Of a stretch of DNA of 64,000 bases, positions 1-11,049 are shown in pieces. Numbering within the stretch: the stretch's first letter is position 1; each line of letters begins with the position of its first letter. The position numbers and the translations under genes were made by a program. The notes under the pieces are model-generated. The model made no database searches, was not told the origin of the DNA, and was given only the letters and a program-made list of their open reading frames with translations. Source of the stretch: Buddleja alternifolia. Taxonomy: Eukaryota > Streptophyta > Magnoliopsida > Lamiales > Scrophulariaceae. The stretch covers positions 6,808,708-6,872,707 of the forward strand of contig CM033391.1 in the NCBI GenBank assembly GCA_019426215.1, given 5' to 3'.

Positions 1-2207
1 TCTTCGGCCATACTAAGAGCATTATTAATATCAACAATATTGTACCTTGGATGAACTTTTGTTCCCCGTCTCCCCAAGTTAAACCATTTGCACTTGAACA
101 TTACTATAGTATTGTCACCAGGCTCGAAAAAAGTCAACTCAAGAATTTCTAATAATTCACCGTAATACTCTACACTAGAATCATTATAGTAACTCCCACA
201 GATACAGACTCCACTATTCATAGTAGATTTTGTTTCCCCATACTCGAGTGTGTGGAATCTATATCCATTCACAAAATGTCCATTCCAGCGTCTAACAACA
301 CTACTAAACCCACGTGAGAATAGTTTGATGTCATTATCAGTTATTTGGTCATCTGCATTCTCAACCTATTGGGCATAAGAACGAATGTTTATGTGTTAAT
401 ATGATTAGTATATTATATTAAATTCTATAATTGATAGTATAACGACAACTTACATAATTGCAAAACCATGTTGCGAACTCTTTATCACGCATCACTCCTA
501 ATGCATTAGGAGTCAGATCCGGTAATTGAGCTTGTTTCTCGACATCATAGAGGCTATATAGTATATATATATATATATTAATACACTTAACTAGTATAAA
601 AGACTAAATTAAGCAATAACTATAATAATACTTACTCAACATATTTAGAGGTCTCTGGACAATTCAACAGAATATATATTGTGCATGCGGCCCTTTCAGG
701 TTGAGCTAAAATATGCACGTGATCTTTCAGGCCAAAGGGTCGACCGTTGGAATTAAACATTGATAATCGACTGTGGTGTTCAACTTGATTGATGTTATCA
801 TTACGCCCTACAGTCCTAGACCTTGTTTCAACATCGGGAGCAAAGAAATGAGAGGAGAACGTTGAAGTCTCTTCAATTAAGTACGCTTCGACTATTGATC
901 CCTCCACGCGTGCTTTGTTCTTTACCTTACGTTTCAGCGTGTTCAAAAACCTATGGATATAACAACTATTAAATTTATATAACACAAAATAAAAGACCTC
1001 TGGAAAAAGATTTTACCTCTCAAAAGGATACATCCATCGGTACTGAACAGGTCCACCAACCCTTGCTTCGTATGCCAAATGTATTGGCAAATGCTCCATA
1101 GAATCAAAGAAAGAAGGGGGGAATATCTTTTCAAGCTTACACAATGTTATGACAATGTTCTCTTCCAATGTTTTCATATCTGACTCAGAGAGGACAGTTG
1201 AGCATAAAGCTCTAAAAAATTGGCTTAGCTCAGTCAAGCCATTCCATACAGACTCCGGTAATAAACCTCGAAATGCAAGAGAAATCAATCTCTCCATAAA
1301 AACATGACAATCATGGCTCTTCATTCCATGCATGCTATAATCATCCAAATTAACACACCTACCTAAATTTGACGCATACCCATCTGGAAGTCTTAAATCT
1401 TTAATCCACTTTAGTACGGTATGTCGCTCATCCTTTGTCAATGTATAACTAGCTTTAGGTTTGATATGCTTCCCATTCACCTCATCGAGTTCAAGATCTC
1501 GACGCTTACAAACGTTTTGCAAGTCTAAATGAGCTTTTACGATGTCCTTTGTTTTACCCTTTACATCCATAACAGTGTTGAATACATTGTCAAAAACATT
1601 TTTCTCAATGTGCATTACATCAAGGTTGTGACGTATTAAGTTTGTTTTCCAATATGGCAAGTCCCAAAAGATACTTCATTTCAACCAATTGTGGCTTTCA
1701 CCAAACCCTTCTATTCTCTCTTTCTCTTTAGTCCTACCAAACTCAATGTTCGGTAGTAATGAAATTTCTTCCTCAAGCTCATTACCAGTTGAACGAATGA
1801 GAGGTTCATCTCTTACAATCCTTCCCTTGGTGAAATTATCCTTTTGATATCTATAGGGATGGTCTAGTGGTAAAAACTGACGATGACAGTCAAAGAAACA
1901 CGGTTTGCCACCATGTTTAAGTTTAAATGACTTGATTTGATTCATACAATATGGACAAGCTAGCTTGCCATGTGTACTCCAACCCGACAACATTCCATAT
2001 GCAGGAAAGTCACTAACAGTCCACATTAATGCTGCCTTCATCTGGAAGTTCTGTTTTTTCGCCACATCATAAGTCTCAACCTCAACATCCCATAGTGTTT
2101 TTAGCTCGTCTATTAAAGGCTGTAAATACACATCTAAGCTTCTACCTGGACTTTTTGGACCGGGGACGAGTAAGGTAAGAAACATATAAGGCTGATCCAT
2201 ACACATC

Positions 2208-3607
2208 TGATAGGAGTCGTTTTTGCATAAGTTTCTAGGCCCTTTTAATGACAATTTAGGCTCGTATATGGTTTATTTCGTGCCACTCGTGCGTTTAATA
2301 TGTCTGTGAAGTGATTTCAGGTAGTAAGCGACGATGGACGAAGAAAATGGAAAAAGACGACTCGTTTCATCCACTTTGCTCTGGCTTCTGAACGCCCGCC
2401 CAAGCGCCAATTTTACCGTGCCCAGACGCCACCCAGGCATAGAAAAATCAGTGTTTTGAAGCGCCCGCCTAGGCGCCAATCGACGCGCGCCTAGGCGCCA
2501 CATGTCGCGCGCCCGGGCGCCACTTGTCTCCACGCCTGGGCGCCCCGGAACTTATGCCCCAAGAAATAAACGCCACATAGGCGGCGCCTAGGCGCCAATC
2601 AACGCGCGCCTAGGCGCCGCAATAACAGATTTTGGAATGTATAAATAGGAGTTTTCAATTCATTTGAAGGGTTCGAAATTTGGGAGATTAGGGGCGATTT
2701 GCTGGGTTTTGGGCCATTCTTCATCAACTCTAAGAGGCAAAGAAGGAGATCTAGCTTGGGATTGAAGCTTTTGACTCTGATACATCATCAATCAAGCAAT
2801 ATAGGGAGTTTTCATATTTTTTCATTACATACTTGTCTATGATTATGTATATGACTACATTAGGATCTTCTATGTTATTGATTATGAGCTAAATTTGTGA
2901 GACTAAGGCCATGTGAAGGCCAATTTATGAGTCAATATATGTGAAGTTACTTTTTGTATTAATTCTCCTATTGCTTTGTGTGTTAATTCTATGCTTTTAT
3001 TCCAATCATGTGTTTGATCACCATATGCTTGATATCTTGCCTAATCTAGTTGTTCGAGAGAAGATAGATTAGGGTGCAAGGGAATTAACACATCACCCGA
3101 AACAAATGAGGGATTGCTCCTAGAAATAGGTAAAGATTCCCGGGTGTTGTTAGCCGGATTGATTCGGGGAAGCTCTAGAACGTTAATGCGTGATTTTTTA
3201 TTAGATTCTCGGATAGACATATTTAGAGAACCGCCAACTAATCATAGGATTATTATGAGTCGAGACATCGGGTAATAATTAATTTAGGAGTTTCCACCAA
3301 AGCATTAGGAGTCTAATAATTCGAGGAGTAACCCATATAAAGTGACGAGTAGATTTGGTTGTAGCATGTGCCTTGGTCATTTTATCATACGTGAAGTTTA
3401 ATCCATAGCTTGTTCCCTCCTTTGGTCCTTCATTTACTTAATTGTTTTAGTCCCACTTTACTTTAAATGTCTTTTACCTTTTTGAAAATCAGAAACTAAA
3501 AATCCAAGTCTCCGTGGTTCGACAACCCGGACTTATTTTTGTCCACTTTTATTACTATCGCGACTAGTACTCTTGCTATCCAAAGCACGTTAGGTTCTAG
3601 CGTGTCA
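2208..3607 (+). mobile_element. Solo LTR (copy 1) inserted in the tnp2 gene
   Basis: The segment begins TGATAGGAGTC and ends GCGTGTCA, so it has retroviral TG...CA ends. It is flanked by a perfect 5-bp target duplication ACATC (2203-2207 and 3608-3612). No second LTR or internal domain is present, so it is a solo LTR left by LTR-LTR recombination. A TATA box (TATAAATAGG, about 2640) gives plus-strand sense. The 3' part (GGTTCGACAACCCGGACTT, about 3516) resembles LTRs of Ty3/gypsy elements, but the lineage is an inference. A homologous copy lies at 59100-60752. The insertion splits the tnp2 reading frame between the PPWM and MFLTLL blocks. Confidence 0.9.
2392..2625. repeat. GC-rich palindromic GGCGCC-type microrepeats inside solo LTR 1
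   Basis: Variants of GCGCCTAGGCGCC and GCGCCCGGGCGCC recur about seven times in 230 bases, each nearly palindromic, in otherwise AT-rich DNA. The related LTR at 59100 has only one such site (near 59358), so the array expanded in this copy or subfamily. It lies just upstream of the LTR TATA box. Confidence 0.8.
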
Positions 3608-5213
3608 ACATCCATGGTGGTAAATTATAAGGCGTCACAATAACAGGCCAACACGAGTACGGTCTAGATCCTTGATTATGAGGATTAAAACCATCAGCCG
3701 ATAGTGCAAGCCTAACATTTCGGGACTCAGCTGCAAAGGTAGGATGGCTTCGATTGAAGTGCTTCCAAGCCTCACCGTCCCGAGGATGACAGAGTTTTCC
3801 CTCTTCACCAGGGTCCTCTTTATGCCATCTCATGTGTTCTGCAGTAGTTTGCGATGTGTATAACCTCTGTAACCTCGGTGTAAAGGGCAAGTAGCTTAAT
3901 TGTTTAAACGGTATACTTTTATGCTTTTTCTTCCCCCCACGTTTCCTAGGCTTAAACCTAGGATGGTGACATATTTTGCATTCTTGCAAATTTTCGTCAT
4001 CCTTCCAAAATAGCATGCAATCATTTTCACATGCATCAATTTTCTGAAGCCCAAGCCCAAGTGGAGAAACCACCTTTTTGCTTGCATAGAAGCTATCGGG
4101 CAACTTGTGTCCCTTCGGCAACATTCCTCCAAATGCTTTTAGAAACCGATTAAAATTCCTCTCACTCAAGTTTGATTCGGACTTGATGTTCAGAAGTTCC
4201 GATAATGCTGACAACTCTGAGTAATCTTCACAGCCAGGCCATAGAGGACTATCTGCAGCATATTCATTTCAAAGAACTTTTGAGCGGATGGATTTGGGGC
4301 TTGTGACTCGTCCCCATTATTCCAATTAAATTCAGGACCAGCTACATCAATAACCATGTCCCTCAAATAATTATGTTGTCCTTCAAGTATTGTCGGCTCA
4401 GAAACCATTGTTTCATCCATATGGGAAGTTGAGGCTTGAGGTTCATCCCAACGTGGCTCCCCTTGCCTCACCCAATTAATGTAGCCAAGTTCAAACCCTC
4501 TCCAATGAAGGTGAAATTCGACATCACCGGGTGGATTAAATTTTCTGCTCTTACAATCACAACATGGACATCAGATTTTCTCTCGGTCCATTTATTGTGG
4601 ATGCTGGTGGCATAATTCCATGAAACCCTGAACCCCCCTTCGGTACTCGTCTGTAATACCACTTCCACGTGGACAAACCCTATTCATAATCCAACTCCTA
4701 TCTGGATGCATGATAATTGTTCTGCATAGAAATATTTTTTAGACATTTTGGGATGATTAATACTTAGCTTATTTAAATAATTTCACACTAAAACTTAAGA
4801 GTATGTATTCAAGAAGATATGTTCGTCTAAATATATGTTCATTCATCTCATTGACTTAACAATAGGATACATTTCCATTGTCAACCCCCACCACTAAAGC
4901 TTCTATGCTAAGCTTTTGATTAAAAAAATTTGACTAAAAAAAGCTTCTAATCATTAAGCATTTTGATTTAGCAATATTAAAACTTTATAAGAAAACTTGT
5001 ACATTGAAATATCAAAACGTGGCTTATGGGGTTTGTGAAAAGTTCTTTATTTTTTAAGTCCAACCACTTTGCTCTCCTAATCTAACACAACAACTTTTAA
5101 AAATATTCTTATATGCAATACAATCCTATCAACTTAAAAAGAATTTCTCCATTCATCAATTGATAAATCATTTCATCCATAAAAATTCTCCCATTGCAAA
5201 CAAGCATGTGATT

Positions 5214-5219
<6 letters not shown>

Positions 5220-5245
<26 letters not shown>
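5220..5245. repeat. (TA)n microsatellite
   Basis: Pure AT dinucleotide run. Confidence 0.95.
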
Positions 5246-5598
5246 ATTCATTCTTTTACCCTGTCCCCTTTACCCTATTTCTAACTTTTTAACCATCCCC
5301 TGTTTTTTCCCTTTACAGTAAAAAAAACCCACAAAAAGGAGGGTGTAAGTCGTACCAACAGGCATAAAAATTGATTCTTTGACACTACCCTCTAAAATGC
5401 CTAGAGACAAAATAGTAATTTATGTAAATATAGTGAAAATAGAAACAAATGGAAAAGAAAATAGAAATGAGAGGGGGCAAGACACGTGCCACCCCATGTT
5501 TTTATTTGGTTCCACCTCCCCATTACACATACACTTATATAAAAACTATATATATCTATTAATATGTAATTCTTCATTTTCTACACTTCAGGTACTTA

Positions 5599-5652
5599 TG
5601 CCTTCTTCTTCTTTGAGTTTCACTCTTGCGATTGTTTCCTTAGCACAGTTAA
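5599..5652 (+). other. Possible first exon encoding a signal-peptide-like N-terminus (weak)
   Basis: An ACGTG core (about 5484) and a TATA box (CTTATATAAAAAC, about 5534) precede an ATG at 5599. The short reading frame is hydrophobic (SLSFTLAIVSLAQ) and can end at a GTTAAT donor near 5653. Plant secreted proteins, alpha-carbonic anhydrases among them, often have such a first exon, and an alpha-carbonic anhydrase lacking its 5' exons lies on the same strand at 11050. The link is inference only; the exons that should lie between were not found. It could equally be chance. Confidence 0.22.
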
Positions 5653-5681
5653 TTGATTAGTTTATTTAATTAATCTCCTGG

Positions 5682-5686
<5 letters not shown>

Positions 5687-5720
<34 letters not shown>
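5687..5720. repeat. (TA)n(CA)n microsatellite
   Basis: TA run followed by a short ACACACACA run. Confidence 0.95.
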
Positions 5721-6018
5721 AATATGTGCAGTAGTTAATTAGTTTACAAATACTTTCGATTTAATTTCTCATGTTAATTAGTGATTCTGAGAAAGTTAGT
5801 ACTTAAATAGGATTAACTATAATAAATATCTTAGAACATATTAATTTTAATAATTATGGATTCTGTTGATTTAGTTTATTTCTGTCACTTAATTAATTGA
5901 GCTATTTTATGTTAATTATTAAAATAGGATGGATTTTTGTTTGTTAAATAATAGTTAAATGAATCTTTACAGTTCATTTCTGATTATACTCTGTTTTAGG
6001 GACTTTCATCTTTTAAGC

Positions 6019-6021
<3 letters not shown>

Positions 6022-6052
<31 letters not shown>
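6022..6052. repeat. (TA)n microsatellite
   Basis: Pure AT dinucleotide run. Confidence 0.95.
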
Positions 6053-6057
<5 letters not shown>

Positions 6058-6715
6058 TTACCCCCCACTCCAACACAATTCAACAAAAAACACAAGTTTT
6101 CCCAAATGAGAAATCCAAAAACATGAATCAACCAAAATTTAACGGGATTTACATGAAAATAAGGGAAAAAGATAAAACAAAATCACCAAAGATGAATTAG
6201 CTTGCCTTTTTTTTCCTCGTTCTCTCGTAACCACAACTTTAGGTGAGGAGAAAGAAGATGAAACTGAAGCTACATCAACGATTTTGAGAAGAATTCTCTT
6301 GTTCTGAAACTTTCGACAAGAAGAAACTAGAAATGAAAAAAATGAAGAAAAAAAAAAGATAGTAGAAAGAACACAAACAATTTGGGGCTATATGGAAAAA
6401 TATACTTAAGAGACGGCGGTTTGGCGCTGAGGTGGGTTTCACGGTAGCGATTTGGCGTCGAGAATCGAGAAGGGTTGAAGCGGCGATTTGGAGGGCTTTT
6501 CCTTTTCTTTTGTTGAATAAAGAAGTCAAAATATGTTATTTTATCCTCTTCGGCAATTGCCGCGTCTGACTTAGCCAAAAAAATCAATTCCCGCTTCTTT
6601 GTTCTAAATAGTTTAATAGTAATAGTTTATTAGCTTCATTGTGTTTCTAATAAGAGTTTATTAGTTTAATTACAATTGCTCATAGTTTTAAGTTATTAAT
6701 ATAGTTAAATTAATT

Positions 6716-9700
6716 TTATTTTTTTTGGAACGAATAAGCTTTTCATTAAAACTTCACAAACTTACAAACATTGCCAGGCATACCTGGAGATTAGCTATTC
6801 TCGAATTTACATGTAATTTCTCTCCATATCCTCTCAACTATATTATCTACAATATTACTTGCTTTTGCTACCACCCGTTTGTTTCTCTCCATCCATATGT
6901 TGTATACTATTGCTGCAAACATAGCCCTCCTTTTCCTGCTCATTTCAGTGTTGCCTTTACTAATGTGCATGCCCCAATTTGTCACATCTTCCCAAGTGAT
7001 TCTACAGCACTTTACATTAAGTCTGCTCCAACACTGGCAAACCTCCTGCACATAATCACAATTAAAATATAAATGGTTCCTAGTCTCCTCCTCCCTGTTG
7101 CATAACATGCACTTACTATCCTCAGTAGGTGTCCACTCTTTCAATCTATCCTTAGTCTTTAGTCTATTAAGTATAGCCAACCATAATATGAATCTGTGTC
7201 GTGCTACAGGTCCCATTCCCCACACCAGTTTTCTCCACTTCACTTCCTCAACATGTTCCATGACATGTGCATAGGCTTTACTTACTGAAAATTTGCCATC
7301 TCTCCATCTGTTTTGCTGTACATCCACAGCGTCTAAGAAAGTATCCCTAATGGCTAACATTATTTTCCAAAACCAAGAATCTCCTTTTCTTACTTGAACT
7401 ACCCACACACTTGCTTGTTTCAAATAATATGAGTGTACCCATTTTATCCATAGAGAGTCAGATTTGGTGGCTATATTCCATATGTGTTTGAATATAGCTG
7501 CCATGTTCCATTGCTTCAGAGAAATTATTCCAATCCCACCCTCTCTTTTTGGCAAACAAATATTCTCCCAACTAACAGAAGCAACACATTTCCCAGTCGC
7601 CTTCCCTCTCCATAGAAATACTCTACACATTTTCACCACTTCATGCACAACAGTTAAGGGGAGGGGGAAGATTTGGCTCCAGTACATCTGCATGCCAAAA
7701 AGCACAGCTTTAATTAATAGTATTCTACCTGCAAAGGAGAGGAATTTGGAAGTCTAGGAGGTGATCTTTTGCATTATTTTTTCAATCAGGGGCTGACAAT
7801 TTTTTACAGTGAGCCTTGAGGAGATTAGTGGTACCCCAAGATAACGCATAGGCATTTGCCCTTCTACATAACCTGTTGCCTGCAAAACTCTCTGTTTATC
7901 GGCATCTCTTATCCCAGCACAGAACAATTGGCTCTTTTCCGAATTAGCTTCCATCCCCGAGTCTTTTGAAAACTTCTCAAAAACTTGTTGCACCTTAGTC
8001 ACTGACTGTAAGTCCCCCCTACAAAACATCATCAAGTCATCCGTGAAGCACATGTTGATGATTCCCACTCTTCGACACTTTGGATGGAAGTGAAATCCGG
8101 GGTCTCCTTAGAGCAACTTAAATCCCCTGGAGAGATAATCCATTACTAGCACGAAAAGGTAAGGGGACATGGGGTCCCCTTGCCTCAATCCCCTTTTCCC
8201 CTCAAAGTTACCAAACACTGCCCCCTGTAGCATAATTGAGAACTTTGCACTAGACACACATAGCATAATGAGTTCCACAAAACCTTCTGGAAATCCATAG
8301 GCCTTTAGAATCTGTCTAAAAAAACTCCAGCTCACCGTATCATACACTTTTCGTATGTCAACTTTCATTACAGTTCTTGGGGAAATCCCTTTTCTTTTGT
8401 ACCCCCTCACTAACTCATGGCAAAGGATTACGTTGTCAACAATAGTCCTCCCCTCTATGAAAGCCCCCTGAGCCTGATCCACCAATTTGGGTAACACCTG
8501 TTTCAACCGATTACAGATTAGCTTGGAAATAACTTTGTATAGTACATTGCAGCATGCTATTGGTGTGTAATCACTGACTGTATCTGGAGTTTTGCACTTT
8601 GGGATTAAGTGCAATAGGGTCTGATTTATCTCTCTCAACAATTTTCTCTTATCAAAACTGTCTTTAACTGCTTTTATCACCTCCTCTCCCACTATATCCC
8701 ATGTTTTCCTATAAAAACTGGAGTTAAAACCGTCTGGACCTGGGCTTTTGTCCTTTGGGATAGAGAACATGGCTTCTGTAATCTCCTTGCTGGTGACTGA
8801 ACTGTTTAAAATTTCCATCTCCTCATCTAAGTGTAAGATGTAACCTTGCTGTATGACTTCCTGGTTCACTTCTGCTAGTGCTAGGCTGGCTGTTCCTATA
8901 AGCTTAAGGTAGTAGTTTTGGATCTCTGCCTTAATATCCTCTGGTTCTGTGAGCATATCCCCATCCCGATTTCTTAGACTCTGTATGGCCCCCTGTATTT
9001 TCCTAGCCCGGATTTTTGCAAAAAAATATTTTGTATTCTCATCGCTCTGTTGATAAAAATGTGTTTTAGCTGTTTGCTCCAAAAAGGCTGCTTCCATTTT
9101 CATGTACCTTTTTAGATCCCTATATGTCCCCCTCTCCTGCTCTATCAAGTTTGCCTCTTGAGGTCTTGCCACTAAAAGCCTCCTAATCATCTCAACCTTA
9201 GCTTGGGTTGTTGCCACTTTTCTGAAATATCATTATAATGTGCCTTGTGCATGGTTTTTAATCTAGCTTTCAGTTTTTTGCATTTCTGGACCACCCTAAA
9301 CATAGGGCATCCCATAACCCTTTGGTTCCATTCCTCTTGCACCATCTCCTTATACCCTGGATGATTGACCCACCCATTCAGGAATCTAAATGGTGAGTTC
9401 CCCAGCTTTACATTTTGGATCTTCAGGATCATAGGACAGTGGTATGAGATACCATTGTCCTGAAATTCAAATTGTCCTCCCTCAATCTGCATTAACCACT
9501 CCCCATTTGCCATTATTCTATCAAGCTTGCATTGAGTCCTTGTCTCTTTTTTCTGATGATTACACCAAGTATAGAACCTGCCTGTGAATGGAAGATCCTC
9601 CAGCCCCAGATTAGCTATACAGTCCCTCATGTCTTCATTTCCTCCATCCATACTACCATCACTATGCAACCTCTCATTATGGTGTAAGGTTGCATTCCAA

Positions 9701-10376
9701 TCGCCTATGAGAAGCCATGGTCCATTGACCCATAGTGTTCAGTTCTTGCCAGAGTTCCTTCCTGCCCAACTCCTCATTGAAGGCATAAACAACTGTCAAG
9801 ACAAATTGATACTTCCCAATCTCCAATCTACAAGATATTTGTTGTGCTGTAACCTGTAGAATTTGTCCTTTCACTGTACTCTCTTTCCACAGAATCCATA
9901 TCCTTCCATTTACTGCTTTGGCATAATTATTTGTAATTCTCCAATCATCCCCAAAACTCCTCTTGACTTTTTGATAATTATTTGGCTTTACCCTAGTCTC
10001 CACAATTGCACAAATATCCAATTTATTCCTTTGTATGAGTCTCTTCACAGCCAGCTGTTTTTCAGCTGTGTTGAGACCCCGGATGTTCCACGCACCAACT
10101 AACATTTATCTGGGGGTTCTGTGTCCACACTACCCCCTTCTACACTCACACCAACCTGGCTGAAGACATGGAACAGATTTGTCAAAGCGTTTTGCACTTC
10201 TGCACTTGCATTTCTATCTGCCCATGAGGTGCCTTTTCTATTCTTACTATTCCTCACTTCCTGCCATTCTTGAGCTACTGCTGTACCTTTTGTTGTGTTC
10301 TATCTTGGTGTTCTTTCCATGATACCCCTTTGCTCACTTGTTTCTGTCTCCGGCTCTTCTTGTTTGTTATTATCCA
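6716..10376 (-). mobile_element. Degenerate L1-type LINE retrotransposon
   Basis: A minus-strand non-LTR retrotransposon with a remnant of ORF1 (about 10376-10106) and a decayed ORF2 (10105-6791). It ends in a short A-rich tail, seen as a T-run at about 6716-6726 on the plus strand. ORF1 is reduced to about 270 bases; the usual gag-like RNA-binding and zinc-knuckle parts are missing, so the copy carries an internal deletion or came from a deleted source. I could not define a convincing target-site duplication. It lies inside the presumed CACTA 5' non-coding region. Confidence 0.85.
6791..10105 (-). pseudogene. LINE ORF2: endonuclease / reverse transcriptase / zf-RVT, frameshifted
   Basis: ORF2 would nick DNA and prime reverse transcription at the target. 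The APE-type endonuclease lies at 10105-9250 (starts MLVGAWNIRGLN; DLPFTGRFYTWCN, CKLDRIMANGEW), broken by a frameshift near 9680. The reverse transcriptase lies at about 9217-7754 (SPGPDGFNSSFYRKTW, IACCNVLYKVISK, FIEGRTIVDN, GLRQGDPMSPYLF), broken again near 8100. The catalytic box reads FTDD instead of the usual FADD, and a DIRKVYD motif replaces the usual DLxKAYD. The zinc-binding zf-RVT domain lies at 7705-6791 (RHRFILWLAI, CMLCNREEETRNHLYFNC). At least three frame breaks make it non-functional. Domain identity is certain from the motifs. Confidence 0.92.
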
Positions 10377-10795
10377 TAATTTAATTGTTGATTATTTTCT
10401 CTTTAAATGAATACAATGGAGTTTTTACTTATTAATCGAGTCGAGCTCAAATGAGCTTTAATCGAGTTGAACACGAGTCAAGCTCGAGTAGTTTGATTTT
10501 TTTGTACATTTTATTTTTATTTTTTACTAATCGAGTCGAGTTTCAAAAGTTATCGAACACAAAACGTTGTTCAAACTTGGCGGGAAGTTTGCCTCCATTT
10601 TTTTCATAGAAGGAAATGTTTCCTACAAATGTTAGCAACAAATAGATTTGTTCTTGATTTCAAAAACAAAGTCGGTTGTTTATAATTTTGTGGGAAAGCT
10701 CAAAATTGGTTTTGCTTGCTAAAATCATTGCCAATTTCCAAGGAATTTGTTTTCCTTCCTAACTTTGTTTCCTATTTGCTATTTTTCTTGTAGTG
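10377..10795 (-). mobile_element. CACTA-type terminal region with terminal inverted repeat
   Basis: The plus strand reads TTTTTCTTGTAGTG ending at 10795, that is CACTACAAGAAAAA on the minus strand, the canonical CACTA transposon terminus. The preceding 230 bases carry AAGGAA/TTTCC-type short repeats as expected for a subterminal region. This is the likely 5' end of the element carrying tnp2; the other end lies beyond base 1. GAGCTCG-type sequence at 10435-10560 is a common plant repeat of unknown type. Confidence 0.6.
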
Positions 10796-10950
10796 ATTGT
10801 TGATAGTGACAACTTTAGAGAAACTCTTGTCACTAAACATTCTTATAGTGGCAAAACAAACATTCTTGTCACTAATTCTTTATATCTAGTGACAATTTTA
10901 ATATTGTCACTTCAAATTTTGTCACTAGTATTACTTTTTGTTGTAATGAT
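10796..10950. repeat. TAGTGACAA/TTGTCACTA repeats with a second CACTA-like end
   Basis: About seven copies of TAGTGACAA or its complement TTGTCACTA occur in both orientations within about 130 bases, followed by TTTTTGTTGTAATG (10937-10950), a one-base variant of a CACTA terminus. This fits the subterminal repeat zone and end of a second, partial CACTA-type element, or a duplicated end of the first. Confidence 0.5.
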
Positions 10951-11049
10951 ATATGTATTATCCAATTATAAACCATTTTAAATTTTCTTTTCGCAATCAA
11001 ATTATCCAATTATAAATTTATTAACTAATGTGCTAATTTTGGGTTTCAG

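Larger units (their letters stand above)
1..4711 (-). pseudogene. CACTA (En/Spm) transposase tnp2, disrupted, 3' end off window
   Basis: This is the transposase of a CACTA DNA transposon, which cuts and reinserts the element. Reading leftwards on the minus strand there is an N-terminal transposase-associated domain (4711-4440; PDRSW start, CPCCDC cysteines, later GFELGYINW). Next comes the first part of the Tnp2 domain (4258-3613; CENDCMLFWKD, CHHPRFKP, LALSADGFNP, SCWPVIVTPYNLPPWM). The rest of Tnp2 follows (2202-1013; MFLTLLVPGPKSPG, RHNLDVMHIEKNV), then a DUF4218-like part (about 1250-632) and a DUF4216-like part (about 555-1). An intron with GTAAGT donor and AG acceptor lies at about 455-368. 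Breaks: in-frame TAA at 4592-4594, TGA at 4571-4573 (CGA to TGA type), TGA at 1676-1678, a one-base frameshift near 4258, and a 1.4-kb solo LTR at 2208-3607. Family recognition is firm; the copy cannot make a full protein. Confidence 0.9.
4712..6715. other. Non-coding region upstream of tnp2
   Basis: AT-rich DNA with three (TA)n tracts (5220-5245, 5687-5711, 6022-6052). It probably belongs to the 5' non-coding part of the CACTA element, since a CACTA-type terminus appears at 10795, but no terminus is visible within this stretch. It also holds a promoter-like segment with a short signal-peptide-like ORF (5530-5660) and a purine-rich stretch at 6180-6600. That stretch has modest open frames that I do not recognise and do not call as genes. 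Confidence 0.5.

Noticed and set aside
6275..6587. Two overlapping minus-strand frames in purine-rich DNA
   Set aside because: No recognisable domain; may be leader sequence of the CACTA element but cannot be supported as a gene.
6690..10400. Target-site duplication for the LINE
   Set aside because: AT-rich words near both ends are similar (TTAATTT) but too short and degenerate to call.
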